Positions 7,088-13,900 of a stretch of 22,473 nt of DNA are shown one piece after another. The DNA is from DATIKM01 sp035477595. Lineage in GTDB: Bacteria > Armatimonadota > Chthonomonadetes > Chthonomonadales > CAJBBX01. The stretch's first letter is position 1; each line of letters begins with the position of its first letter. Location: assembly GCA_035477595.1 (NCBI GenBank), contig DATIKM010000115.1, forward strand, positions 1-22,473, written 5' to 3'. The notes under the pieces are model-generated. The model was not told the origin of the DNA and made no database searches. It was given only the letters and a program-made list of their open reading frames with translations. A program made the translations under genes and the position numbers.

Positions 7088-8158
7088 TTACGCGCCCACC
7101 GGCTCCCACACGCCGCCGGCCTGCGCGCTCCGGTGCTCCGCGAGCACCGTGCGGATGGTTGCCAGGTTGCGTCGCCCGCTCACCTCCGGCTCTCGGCCCT
7201 CCTCGATCGCGAGAAGGAAGTCGCCCATCGAGCCCGCGAACGACGGCGCGAGCCGCAGCGCCGCCGCGTCCAGCCGGCGCGGCCCCCCGCCCAGCCGCTG
7301 CGACTCGATGATCACGTGGTCGCCCCACAGGTCGAACACGAGCGACCCGCAGTCGCCCTCGATGCGGCAGGGCTGGGCGGTGAGCGAGCTGCGCAGGAGC
7401 TCCGTGTGCAGTATGTGCCCGGTGGCGCCCGGCCCGAAGTCCGCCACGGAGCAGAGCAGGTTGTCGCTCGCGAAGCTCTGCCCGTCCATCCGCCCGGTCC
7501 GCGCAAGCACGCGGACGGCGTCGCGGCCCATCCAGCAGCGGAGCAGGTCCGCCAGGTGGTTGTTCCACTGCACCGTCAGGAAGTCGCCGCAGGCGGCGTA
7601 GAACGGGTGGCCCGCGAGCCCCACGTCCTGCCTGCCGTAGATCTGGATGGTGGCGAGGTACGGCGCGCCGATGATGCCCGCCGCCACAATGTGTCGCGCC
7701 AGGAACGGCGTGGCCATCCAGCGGTAGTTCTGGTGCACCGCGAGAAGGATGCCCGCCTCCTGCGCGATGGCGACCATCCGCTCGCACTCCTCCACGGAGC
7801 CGGCGAAGGGCTTCTCCACGATGATGGGCCTGGCGTGCTCCGCGGCGCAGAGGACGACGTCCTCGCGAAGCGTCGGCTGGGTAAGGAGGTCGACCACCTC
7901 GACCGCCGGGTCGGCGATGAGCTCGCGGTAGTCCTCCACGACGCGCTCGATGCCCATCGCCGCTGCGGCGCGTCGCGCGTCGGGGTCGGGGTCGGCAGCG
8001 GCGACGATGCGCCAACCGGCATAACGGTACGCGGGCGCATGCGCGTTGCGCGCGATGCCGCCGAACCCCACGATGCCGATGCGCCATCCCGTGCGCCTAG
8101 GCAGCGGGAGCCGGTCCGGCACGCCAAGCTCGGCGCAGGTGACGGGCCGTGGCTCCAT
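7088..8158 (-). CDS. Gfo/Idh/MocA-family NAD(P)-dependent oxidoreductase
   Basis: Probable sugar or cyclitol dehydrogenase. An N-terminal Rossmann fold starts GWRIGIVGFGGIARNAHAPA (24-43), the cofactor Gly-rich loop. Two further signatures follow: VVDLLTQPTLRED in the usual 'hypothetical sugar' position and VEKPFAG at 114-120, with the conserved EKP Lys. NYRWMATPF lies at 144-152. The C-terminal part is the alpha/beta oxidoreductase domain. The chosen ATG at 8158 (MEPRPVTC) lies 2 nt after the cupin stop, giving 356 residues. A longer frame to 8221 would overlap the cupin gene and is not preferred. It is the last gene of a - strand run with the cupin and upp. Substrate unknown. Confidence 0.88.
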   Translation of the reverse strand: MEPRPVTCAELGVPDRLPLPRRTGWRIGIVGFGGIARNAHAPAYRYAGWRIVAAADPDPDARRAAAAMGIERVVEDYRELIADPAVEVVDLLTQPTLREDVVLCAAEHARPIIVEKPFAGSVEECERMVAIAQEAGILLAVHQNYRWMATPFLARHIVAAGIIGAPYLATIQIYGRQDVGLAGHPFYAACGDFLTVQWNNHLADLLRCWMGRDAVRVLARTGRMDGQSFASDNLLCSVADFGPGATGHILHTELLRSSLTAQPCRIEGDCGSLVFDLWGDHVIIESQRLGGGPRRLDAAALRLAPSFAGSMGDFLLAIEEGREPEVSGRRNLATIRTVLAEHRSAQAGGVWEPVGA

Positions 8159-8160
8159 CG

Positions 8161-8487
8161 CTACTCGTCCTCCGGCCGGTGCAGGTGGCCGCGCCGCTTG
8201 CGGCCCCGCAGCTCGGCGCACGCCCAGAAGTAGACGGTGTCCTCCAGTATCTCCAGCAGCTCATGCTCGTCGCCTCTCCGGGTTACGAGCACATCGCCGG
8301 GCTCCAGCGTGTGGAGCACGCCCTCCGACCGCATCACGCAGCGGCCCTCCACCATGAAGACCCACTCGTCGCAGTCGTGGTGGTGCAGCTCGGTGACGTT
8401 CCGCCGCCCCGCCTCGAAGCGCGCGAGCCCCCAGGCGGTGAACTCGCCTGAGGGCGCAGCGCAGCGCGGCCCCCCCACGATCGGCAT
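8161..8487 (-). CDS. Small single-domain cupin
   Basis: A 108-residue cupin, a metal-binding beta-barrel. Motif 1 is HHHDCDEWVFMVEGR (two His plus Asp/Glu as likely metal ligands) and motif 2 is LEPGDVLVTRRGDEHEL. The start ATG at 8487 is chosen because GGAGGAGG sits 6 nt upstream; a longer frame to 8574 lacks this and enters the upp gene. It lies between upp and the Gfo/Idh/MocA gene with gaps of 22 and 2 nt. The role is unknown; cupins next to Gfo/Idh/MocA genes are often sugar isomerase-like or sensors. There is no DNA-binding domain. Confidence 0.85.
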   Translation of the reverse strand: MPIVGGPRCAAPSGEFTAWGLARFEAGRRNVTELHHHDCDEWVFMVEGRCVMRSEGVLHTLEPGDVLVTRRGDEHELLEILEDTVYFWACAELRGRKRRGHLHRPEDE

Positions 8488-8493
8488 GATGCG

Positions 8494-8501
8494 CCTCCTC
8501 C
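8494..8501 (-). promoter_or_regulatory. Ribosome-binding site fixing the cupin start
   Basis: GGAGGAGG read on the - strand, 6 nt before the ATG at 8487. It selects the short cupin start over the longer open frame. Confidence 0.75.
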
Positions 8502-8509
8502 CTGGGCGG

Positions 8510-9130
8510 CTACCGCGTGCCGTAGAGCCGGTCTCCGAAGTCGCCCAGACCCGGGACGATGTACTTGCGCTCATCGAGCCCGCGGTCTACGGCAGCCGTG
8601 ACGATACGCACGCCGGGGTGCTCCGTCTCCACGGCGCGGATGCCTTCGGGCGCGGCGACCACGCACAGAAGCGCGACGCGGGAGCAGCCGCCCTCGACGA
8701 GATGACGAAGCGCGCTCGTCGCCGAGCCGCCGGTGGCGAGCATGGGATCGAGCACGAGCGCCGTGCGGCCTGCGAGCGCCGGCAGCTTGCGGTAGTAGGT
8801 GCCGGCGACCGCCGTCCGCTCGTCGCGCTCCAGGCCGATATAGCCGACCGTCACGTCGGGCAGGAGCTCGACCACGGCGTCCAGCATGCAGAGGCCCGAG
8901 CGCAGGATGGGGACCACAACGATCTCCTCGTCGAGCACCGGCGCCCAGGTCTCCTCCATCGGCGTGCGGATGTGGAGTTGGGCCATGCGCAGGTCGCGCA
9001 GGGCCTCGATCGCGAGGACCGTGCTGATCTTGCGCGCGAGCGTGCGGAAGAGGGCGGGCTTGGTGGTCTGGTCGCGCAGGTGCGTCAGGTAGTGCAGCGC
9101 GAGCGGGTGGTCAACGACGTACAGGGGCAT
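8510..9130 (-). CDS. upp: Uracil phosphoribosyltransferase
   Basis: Pyrimidine salvage enzyme making UMP and PPi from uracil and PRPP in the cytoplasm. The 206 residues match the usual length (about 208 in E. coli). The PRPP-binding loop LVLDPMLATGGSATSA and the uracil-binding C-terminal region (ERKYIVPGLGDFGDRLYGT) are both intact, as are VVPILRSGL and TVGYIGLERDE. The start ATG at 9130 has no strong Shine-Dalgarno. It is 25 nt downstream of a TrkA-type gene and upstream of a cupin and an oxidoreductase, so it is probably read from a promoter further upstream. Confidence 0.97.
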   Translation of the reverse strand: MPLYVVDHPLALHYLTHLRDQTTKPALFRTLARKISTVLAIEALRDLRMAQLHIRTPMEETWAPVLDEEIVVVPILRSGLCMLDAVVELLPDVTVGYIGLERDERTAVAGTYYRKLPALAGRTALVLDPMLATGGSATSALRHLVEGGCSRVALLCVVAAPEGIRAVETEHPGVRIVTAAVDRGLDERKYIVPGLGDFGDRLYGTR

Positions 9131-9155
9131 GGTGTTGCGTGCCGGCTGCTCGGGC

Positions 9156-9824
9156 CTAGTCGGCGTCGGTCTCGGCGAAGACGTCGCGCATCTGGTGCTC
9201 GAGGTCGGCGGCCACGAGGGCGATGATCTCGTCTCCGATCTCGAACCGCGTGTCGATCGCCGGCAGCATGGCGTGATCTCGCCGAATGATGCAGATGACC
9301 AGCGCCTCGGGCGGCAGCACCACCTCCTGCACGAGCCTGTGCAGGACCGGCGACTTGGGGCCGATCTCCACCTGAACGATCTCGATGCTGCCGCGCCGGA
9401 GGGCGGCCAGAGGGATGACCTCGCCGGTCTCGATCTCCTGCTCGATGAGGTTGTAGATGATGCGCGTCGAGCTGACGGTGGCGTCGATGCCGAGCTGGTT
9501 GAAGAGGCGCTCGTTCTGGGGGTTGTTGACCCGCGCGATAGTCCGCGGCACGTTAAACTTCATGCGGGCCATCTGGCAGATGATGAGGTTGTCCTCATCG
9601 TCGCCGGTGGCGGCGACAACGACGTCGGCCCGGCCGACGCCGGCCTCCTCGAGGAGCCTCACCTCGCAGCCGTCGCCCTGCATGGCGATCTCCCCAAGCT
9701 CCTCGGCGACCGTGCGGTAGGTGGTGCGGTTCTTCTCCATCAGGAGCACTTCGTGCTCCGCCGCCACGAGCGCCTTGGACAGGTAGTATCCGACGTTGCC
9801 GCCCCCGACGATGACGACGTACAT
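9156..9824 (-). CDS. TrkA-type K+ channel regulator (RCK N plus C domains)
   Basis: Cytoplasmic NAD(H)/ATP-binding regulator of a Trk/Ktr potassium uptake system. An N-terminal Rossmann fold has VIVGGGNVGYYLSKAL at 4-19 and an acidic residue ending strand 2 (LLMEK, Glu30). QGDGCE, ATGDDEDNLIICQMA and IARVNNPQNE are typical of TrkA-N. A TrkA-C domain covers about 136-218 (GSIEIVQVEIG, LPPEALVICIIRRD, RFEIGDEIIALV). Length (222) fits KtrA/CeoB-type single-RCK proteins. GGGGAAGG lies 9 nt before the start. It is paired with a second RCK protein 131 nt upstream. No channel subunit gene lies in the window. Confidence 0.93.
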   Translation of the reverse strand: MYVVIVGGGNVGYYLSKALVAAEHEVLLMEKNRTTYRTVAEELGEIAMQGDGCEVRLLEEAGVGRADVVVAATGDDEDNLIICQMARMKFNVPRTIARVNNPQNERLFNQLGIDATVSSTRIIYNLIEQEIETGEVIPLAALRRGSIEIVQVEIGPKSPVLHRLVQEVVLPPEALVICIIRRDHAMLPAIDTRFEIGDEIIALVAADLEHQMRDVFAETDAD

Positions 9825-9955
9825 GGTCCGAAGCCTTCCCCGGCCGACGACCGTCCGGCCACAAGTCCCTGTGCGATGCGCGCGCGGCGCGCAGCCAGAC
9901 CAGACGCGCGCTGCCCATGCGCGGCAGCGGCGTCGCGTCCGGCCTCAGGCGGCGC

Positions 9956-10408
9956 TCACACGTTTAGCGCGATGAACTCCTTGTTGTAGTCCTTCTCCAG
10001 CGTCCACTGGTCGGAGTTGATGTAGTCGCGCATCACACCGGACAGGATGGTGGTCCCGCAGATGGTGATGATGCCCAGTTCCCGGTAGGCGTCCGCCCGG
10101 ATCGGGTCATTGATGCGTGTCATCACCTTGGGCACTTTGTAGACGGACTTGGCAATTTGCGCGGACATGATGTTGCGGTTGTCGCCCTGGGTGCAGGAGA
10201 TGAAGACGTCGCAGCTCTCGATTCCGGAGCGCTTCAGCACATCCTCGTCGATCCCGTTGCCGATGACCCGCTGGCCCTTGAACCGCGTCCCGAGACGCCG
10301 AAACGACTCGCTCAGCACGTCAATCACCGTCACGTTGTGTCCGTCGCGATACATCAGGCGAGCCAGCGTCGAGCCGACGCGTCCGCACCCGAGGATGATC
10401 ACGTTCAT
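9956..10408 (-). CDS. TrkA-N (RCK) domain protein, second of a pair
   Basis: A 150-residue protein with only the NAD-binding TrkA-N domain: VIILGCGRVGSTLARLM at 3-19 with a GxGxxG loop, DVLSE at 30-34, GNGIDEDVL, SCTQGDNRNIMSAQIA and TRINDPIRAD. The TrkA-C domain is missing and replaced by a short tail ending NKEFIALNV. Two adjacent single-RCK genes recall the CeoB/CeoC arrangement of actinobacteria (family knowledge), where the two probably form a hetero-assembly gating a K+ transporter. AGGAG lies 10 nt before the ATG. Confidence 0.92.
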   Translation of the reverse strand: MNVIILGCGRVGSTLARLMYRDGHNVTVIDVLSESFRRLGTRFKGQRVIGNGIDEDVLKRSGIESCDVFISCTQGDNRNIMSAQIAKSVYKVPKVMTRINDPIRADAYRELGIITICGTTILSGVMRDYINSDQWTLEKDYNKEFIALNV

Positions 10409-10536
10409 ACCGTCATGCTCCTGACCGGCGCCTCTGCGGCGAGCGCCGGCTTCCGGCCGAACCTATTCGCGGCGCGCTGCGCGGAAACCTGCCCGCGCAT
10501 CGCGCGCTGGACTGGCGGGAGGAGGCGCTGCCCACT

Positions 10537-11379
10537 CTAGTGATCGGGTCGACGGCGCTGCGACGCGGCCTCCGCCGTTGCGGCGGCATCTGTGTGGACC
10601 GATGCGCGCCTTCCCACGATGACGCTGCACGGAGCTCGCTCCATCAGCGTGAACACGAGGTCGCGCATCTCCTCCTCACGCACCTGGTCAAGCGGAACCG
10701 CGATCACAACGTGGGTCGCGTTATGCTGGCGGGCGGCCTGAAGGATGCCTTCATGGGTCTCCCGCACACGCTCCATGCGGCGAACGCACGCCAACCCCTG
10801 CTTGCTCGCGGTGGCGGCTGCCTGCTCCAGCCACCCGTTCGCCTCGGCCTCCGCTTCGGGCAACGGCGCTCCGATAGGCACATTCCGCCCCACCTCCAGC
10901 AGCGCATGGAGCGTCACCGGCAGGTGCAGGTCGCGCGAGAGCTTGCCGGCGATCGCCACGGCGTAGTCGATGTCGAGCGAGCCGGTAAGGGGCACAAGCA
11001 CGCCGGGCGCGGCGGCCTTGCCGTTCGCCTCGGGACCGGCGGTCTCGCTGCTGAGCTTCAGGGAGGCCCGGGCCTCCTGCAGGCTGCCCGCGATGGGGAG
11101 CTGGGAGCGGACGCCCGGCACGCTCCGGATCACCTTGAGCACATCGCTCGGCAGGCCGAAGACCATCATGCGCGCGCCGGCCGCCTGGATGTCCCGCACG
11201 GCGTCCAGGAAGGTGCGCGCCCCTTCCTCCGACACGCGCGTGAGCTCGCTGCAGTCGATGACGATGCCCTGCGGGTATGACCGCATGAGCAGGTCCGCCG
11301 CCGCCTTGATGGTGAGCCACTGGTTCTTGGCCAGCGAGCCGGACAGGCGGACGATGTCGTCCTTCGTCGACACGATCAT
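10537..11379 (-). CDS. STAS domain - universal stress protein fusion
   Basis: A two-domain regulatory protein of 280 residues. Residues 1-110 are STAS-like (anti-anti-sigma fold): GIVIDCSELTRVSEEGARTFL and ARMMVFGLPSDVLKVI. Aligned on the conserved Gly53, the position of the phosphorylated Ser of SpoIIAA-type proteins is occupied by Glu52. After a short linker, residues about 124-262 resemble a universal stress protein (GVLVPLTGSLDIDYAVAIAG; HNATHVVIAVPL; APCSVIVGRR). The ATP-binding GxxGx9G(S/T) motif of the ATP-binding Usp class is absent, so this half probably does not bind ATP in the usual way. The ATG overlaps the stop of a small upstream frame (ATGA). Cytoplasmic. It could be a partner-switch or stress regulator; the binding partner is unknown. 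Confidence 0.8.
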   Translation of the reverse strand: MIVSTKDDIVRLSGSLAKNQWLTIKAAADLLMRSYPQGIVIDCSELTRVSEEGARTFLDAVRDIQAAGARMMVFGLPSDVLKVIRSVPGVRSQLPIAGSLQEARASLKLSSETAGPEANGKAAAPGVLVPLTGSLDIDYAVAIAGKLSRDLHLPVTLHALLEVGRNVPIGAPLPEAEAEANGWLEQAAATASKQGLACVRRMERVRETHEGILQAARQHNATHVVIAVPLDQVREEEMRDLVFTLMERAPCSVIVGRRASVHTDAAATAEAASQRRRPDH

Positions 11380-11621
11380 GGGGACGCTGTCTCCCCTGCC
11401 GCGACGGGCGGGCGCCCGGGCAACGATTCCGCGCCGACGAGGCGGCGCACGTCGCCTGGCGACAGGCCCGGCTTACGCGACAGGCAGTTCTTCATTTTCA
11501 CGAACAAGCGGTTGACGTTGTGCTGCAAGGAGGGCGTGGTTCGCACCTGCACGGAGTCAGGGACGACGACCGTGACCGTGTGGGTCTCGCACCCGCGCGC
11601 GGCTCGGTGCACGGAGGTCAT
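11376..11621 (-). CDS. Small hypothetical protein coupled to the STAS-Usp gene
   Basis: An 81-codon frame whose TGA overlaps the ATG of the STAS-Usp gene (ATGA, 11376-11379), which suggests translational coupling. The centre (VVVPDSVQVRTTPSLQHNV, then NRLFVKMKNCLSRK and LSPGDVRRLVGAE) has a mixed hydrophobic and basic pattern that looks like a real small fold rather than random GC-rich translation. I do not recognise it. There is no good Shine-Dalgarno before the ATG at 11621, so the true start may differ. Confidence 0.5.
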   Translation of the reverse strand: MTSVHRAARGCETHTVTVVVPDSVQVRTTPSLQHNVNRLFVKMKNCLSRKPGLSPGDVRRLVGAESLPGRPPVAAGETASP

Positions 11622-11776
11622 CAGCGAGCCGATGGTCGACCGGTGGGGCGAGGGGGTTCACGTGACGGCGCTCACGGCGGCCAGCCTGCCGCCTGCCGGC
11701 GCGCCTCCGGGTTCGGCTGTCCATGCGGGGTCGGGTCCTTGCGCCCGCGTGAGTATATCCGCGAGTTCATCGCGAG

Positions 11777-13126
11777 TCAACGCGGGCGGAGCGGCTTGCC
11801 GGCAACGCCCCACTGCCCTGGCTCGTCCTCCCCCACGGGCTTGGAGAGGTCCCACGCTCGCCGGTCTGGCTGCTGCTCGAAGCGCCCTGGCAACCGGCCC
11901 CGCGCGAGGTGGAGGTCCGCGACCACGGGCCGGTGGTCCGAGGCTTCTTCGCCGCCGACCGATGCCCCGGTGATGACCCAGTGGTGGCTCACCAGCACGT
12001 GGTCGATGCGCACGAATGAGTAGCCCCGGCTCAGCCGATGCCCGTAGGTGAAGCCAAACCCCGTGCCCGCCGTGCTGAAGGCGTTGCGGAGGCCCGTGGC
12101 GGTGAGATAGCGGAGGACCATGGAGGGCGGCGGCGCATTCATGTCGCCGGCGACGATGCGGGGGCCCTGATCCCGCTTGAGATCGCGCGCCAGAAGCGCG
12201 ACGTGGGCGAGGCGGTCGTTCGTGCTGAGACGCCAGGCGCCGGCGGCGGCGGCGCCGTCGTCGAGAAGCGGCTGCAGGCCATCGCGCGGGGTAGGAAGGT
12301 GCACGTTGTACACGCTCACCGGGACGCCGTCGACCTCGATCTGGCACCAGAGGTACGCGTTGGCCGTGTCCACGACCGGTATCTCGCGCACCCGCCAGTT
12401 GAGGATCGGGAAGCGGCTCGCCACGAAGAGCCCGGCTCGCGGCCCGGCGGTGTGCCAGCCGGGGAAGCGGCTGCGGGCGTCTCGAGTCCACGGCGAGGGT
12501 CCGGCCTCCTGGAGCAGCACCACGTCCGGCCGCAGTCGTCCCAGCTCCTCGAGCGCAAGCGGCGCGAGCGCTCCCGCATGGACGTTGTAGGTCACCACGC
12601 GGACCGGCGTGGTACCGGGCACCGGGGCGGCGGCGCCCCAGCCCCAGCCGTAGCCCATGAGCGGGCCCGCCACCACGAGCATCCCGGCGAGCGGCGCCCA
12701 GACCCACAGCCGCGCCCACAGGGCATTCGCCAGCAGCAGCACGACGCCCGGAACCGCCCAGTACCACTGCGGCAGGTAGAGGTTCAGTGCGGTGAGCGAC
12801 GACAGCTCGGGGCCGGCGCGGTTGGCGAGGAAGAGGGCGCCGAGGAGTGCGAGGTAGGCGCCGTTCGCCGCTCCGAAGCACAGGTGATGGCGTATCCGGA
12901 TGGCCCGATCGGGGTCGTGGCGCGGCGCGGCGGCGGCGATAGTGTGCCCGGCAGGCGGACCGATGAACGCGCGCCAGAGGACGTCGAGGTCGAGCACGCC
13001 GACTCGACGGTGATGCGCTTTTCGTACACGGTGGGTGCCGGGCATCGTTGTCCATCCCGCCACGCTTCGGGCGGCCTGTCCGGACGTCCATAACATGGCG
13101 TTAGGACGCCGCCGCAGCGCGGCCAT
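11777..13126 (-). CDS. Membrane-anchored endonuclease/exonuclease/phosphatase-fold protein
   Basis: A predicted metal-dependent phosphodiesterase or nuclease of the EEP superfamily. The N-terminal third holds about three membrane segments (HHLCFGAANGAYLALLGALFL; YWAVPGVVLLLANALW; VWAPLAGMLVVAGPLMGYGW). The EEP domain follows: RVVTYNVHAG with the catalytic Asn, VVLLQEAG with the metal-binding Glu, YNVHLPTP, IVAGDMNAPPPS, and the C-terminal SDHRPVVADL catalytic Asp-His pair. All key residues are present. Topology would put the catalytic domain on one face of the membrane, probably outside. The start is uncertain: ATG 13126 has AAGGA 3 nt upstream, and ATG 13045 is an alternative that removes 27 basic residues. 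It lies downstream of the glycan-initiation pair but separated by 63 bp. Substrate unknown. Confidence 0.85.
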   Translation of the reverse strand: MAALRRRPNAMLWTSGQAARSVAGWTTMPGTHRVRKAHHRRVGVLDLDVLWRAFIGPPAGHTIAAAAPRHDPDRAIRIRHHLCFGAANGAYLALLGALFLANRAGPELSSLTALNLYLPQWYWAVPGVVLLLANALWARLWVWAPLAGMLVVAGPLMGYGWGWGAAAPVPGTTPVRVVTYNVHAGALAPLALEELGRLRPDVVLLQEAGPSPWTRDARSRFPGWHTAGPRAGLFVASRFPILNWRVREIPVVDTANAYLWCQIEVDGVPVSVYNVHLPTPRDGLQPLLDDGAAAAGAWRLSTNDRLAHVALLARDLKRDQGPRIVAGDMNAPPPSMVLRYLTATGLRNAFSTAGTGFGFTYGHRLSRGYSFVRIDHVLVSHHWVITGASVGGEEASDHRPVVADLHLARGRLPGRFEQQPDRRAWDLSKPVGEDEPGQWGVAGKPLRPR

Positions 13127-13189
13127 GGGTCCTTTCGCCGCGACAGGGGCCGATGCCTGCTCTGGGCGCCCGATTGCGGCGTAGGAGCG

Positions 13190-13900
13190 CTAGCCGCGCA
13201 AAACGCCGGCGACGGTTCGCAGCAGGATGGCCAGGTCTCCTCCGAGCCAGCGCGAGGTGACGTACTGGCGGTCGATGTCCAGTTTGAGCGGCATGATGTG
13301 CTCTATGTAGTAGCGCTCCACATCCGAGCGCCCGGCCAGCAGGGCCTCCTCGTTGCGGAACGCGAGCTGCGTCAGGCCGGTCACTCCCGGACGCACCGAG
13401 AGCACCTCGCGCTGCTCGGCGGTGTAGAGCCGCACGTACTCGGGAACCTCCGGCCGCGGCCCGACGAGCGCCATATCGCCGCGCACGACGTTCCAGAGCT
13501 GCGGCAGCTCGTCCAGCTTCCACTGGCGGAGCGCACGGCCGACTCGCGTGACGCGCGCATCGTCGCCCGCCGTGACGCGCGGCCCCCCGCCCGTGGCGTG
13601 CATCGTGCGGAACTTAACCAGCTCGAAGAGCCGTCCGTCGCGCCCAACCCGGCGCTGTCGGTAGAGCAGGGGCCCGGGCGACGAGAGACGGACCAGCGCC
13701 GCGATCACGAGGAGCACCGGGAGGAGCGCGATCAGCAGCGTCAGCCCGCCCACCACGTCCACGATGCGCGAGACGACCTCATGCCATGCCCGGCGGGGGC
13801 AAGGCGCCAGCGAGGGAAGCGCGGAAAGCCGCACCTCGCCGGTCTCCGTCTCGCGCGACGCCGCCTGGGCGGCAGCAAGCCCTGGGCCGGCGGAGCTCAT
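13190..13900 (-). CDS. Bacterial sugar transferase (PglC/WcaJ-like phosphoglycosyl transferase)
   Basis: A monotopic phosphoglycosyl transferase that moves a sugar-phosphate from a UDP-sugar to undecaprenyl phosphate, the first membrane step of capsule, exopolysaccharide or glycoprotein glycan synthesis. The 236 residues contain one hydrophobic re-entrant helix (VVGGLTLLIALLPVLLVIAA, 49-68), SSPGPLLYRQRRVG at 73-86, LVKFRTM at 94-100, the catalytic DE dyad in KLDELPQLWNV at 128-138, LVGPRPEVPEY at 145-155 and RPGVTGLTQ at 170-178. It lacks the extra N-terminal membrane domain of WbaP/WcaJ and so is of the short PglC class. The ATG at 13900 overlaps the aminotransferase stop (ATGA). The frame stays open further upstream, but only antiparallel to no gene and inside the aminotransferase in another frame, so the coupled ATG is chosen. 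Confidence 0.94.
   Translation of the reverse strand: MSSAGPGLAAAQAASRETETGEVRLSALPSLAPCPRRAWHEVVSRIVDVVGGLTLLIALLPVLLVIAALVRLSSPGPLLYRQRRVGRDGRLFELVKFRTMHATGGGPRVTAGDDARVTRVGRALRQWKLDELPQLWNVVRGDMALVGPRPEVPEYVRLYTAEQREVLSVRPGVTGLTQLAFRNEEALLAGRSDVERYYIEHIMPLKLDIDRQYVTSRWLGGDLAILLRTVAGVLRG

Noticed and set aside
9129..9989. A 286-codon + strand open frame
   Set aside because: It is antisense to the TrkA-type gene, whose motifs are unambiguous.
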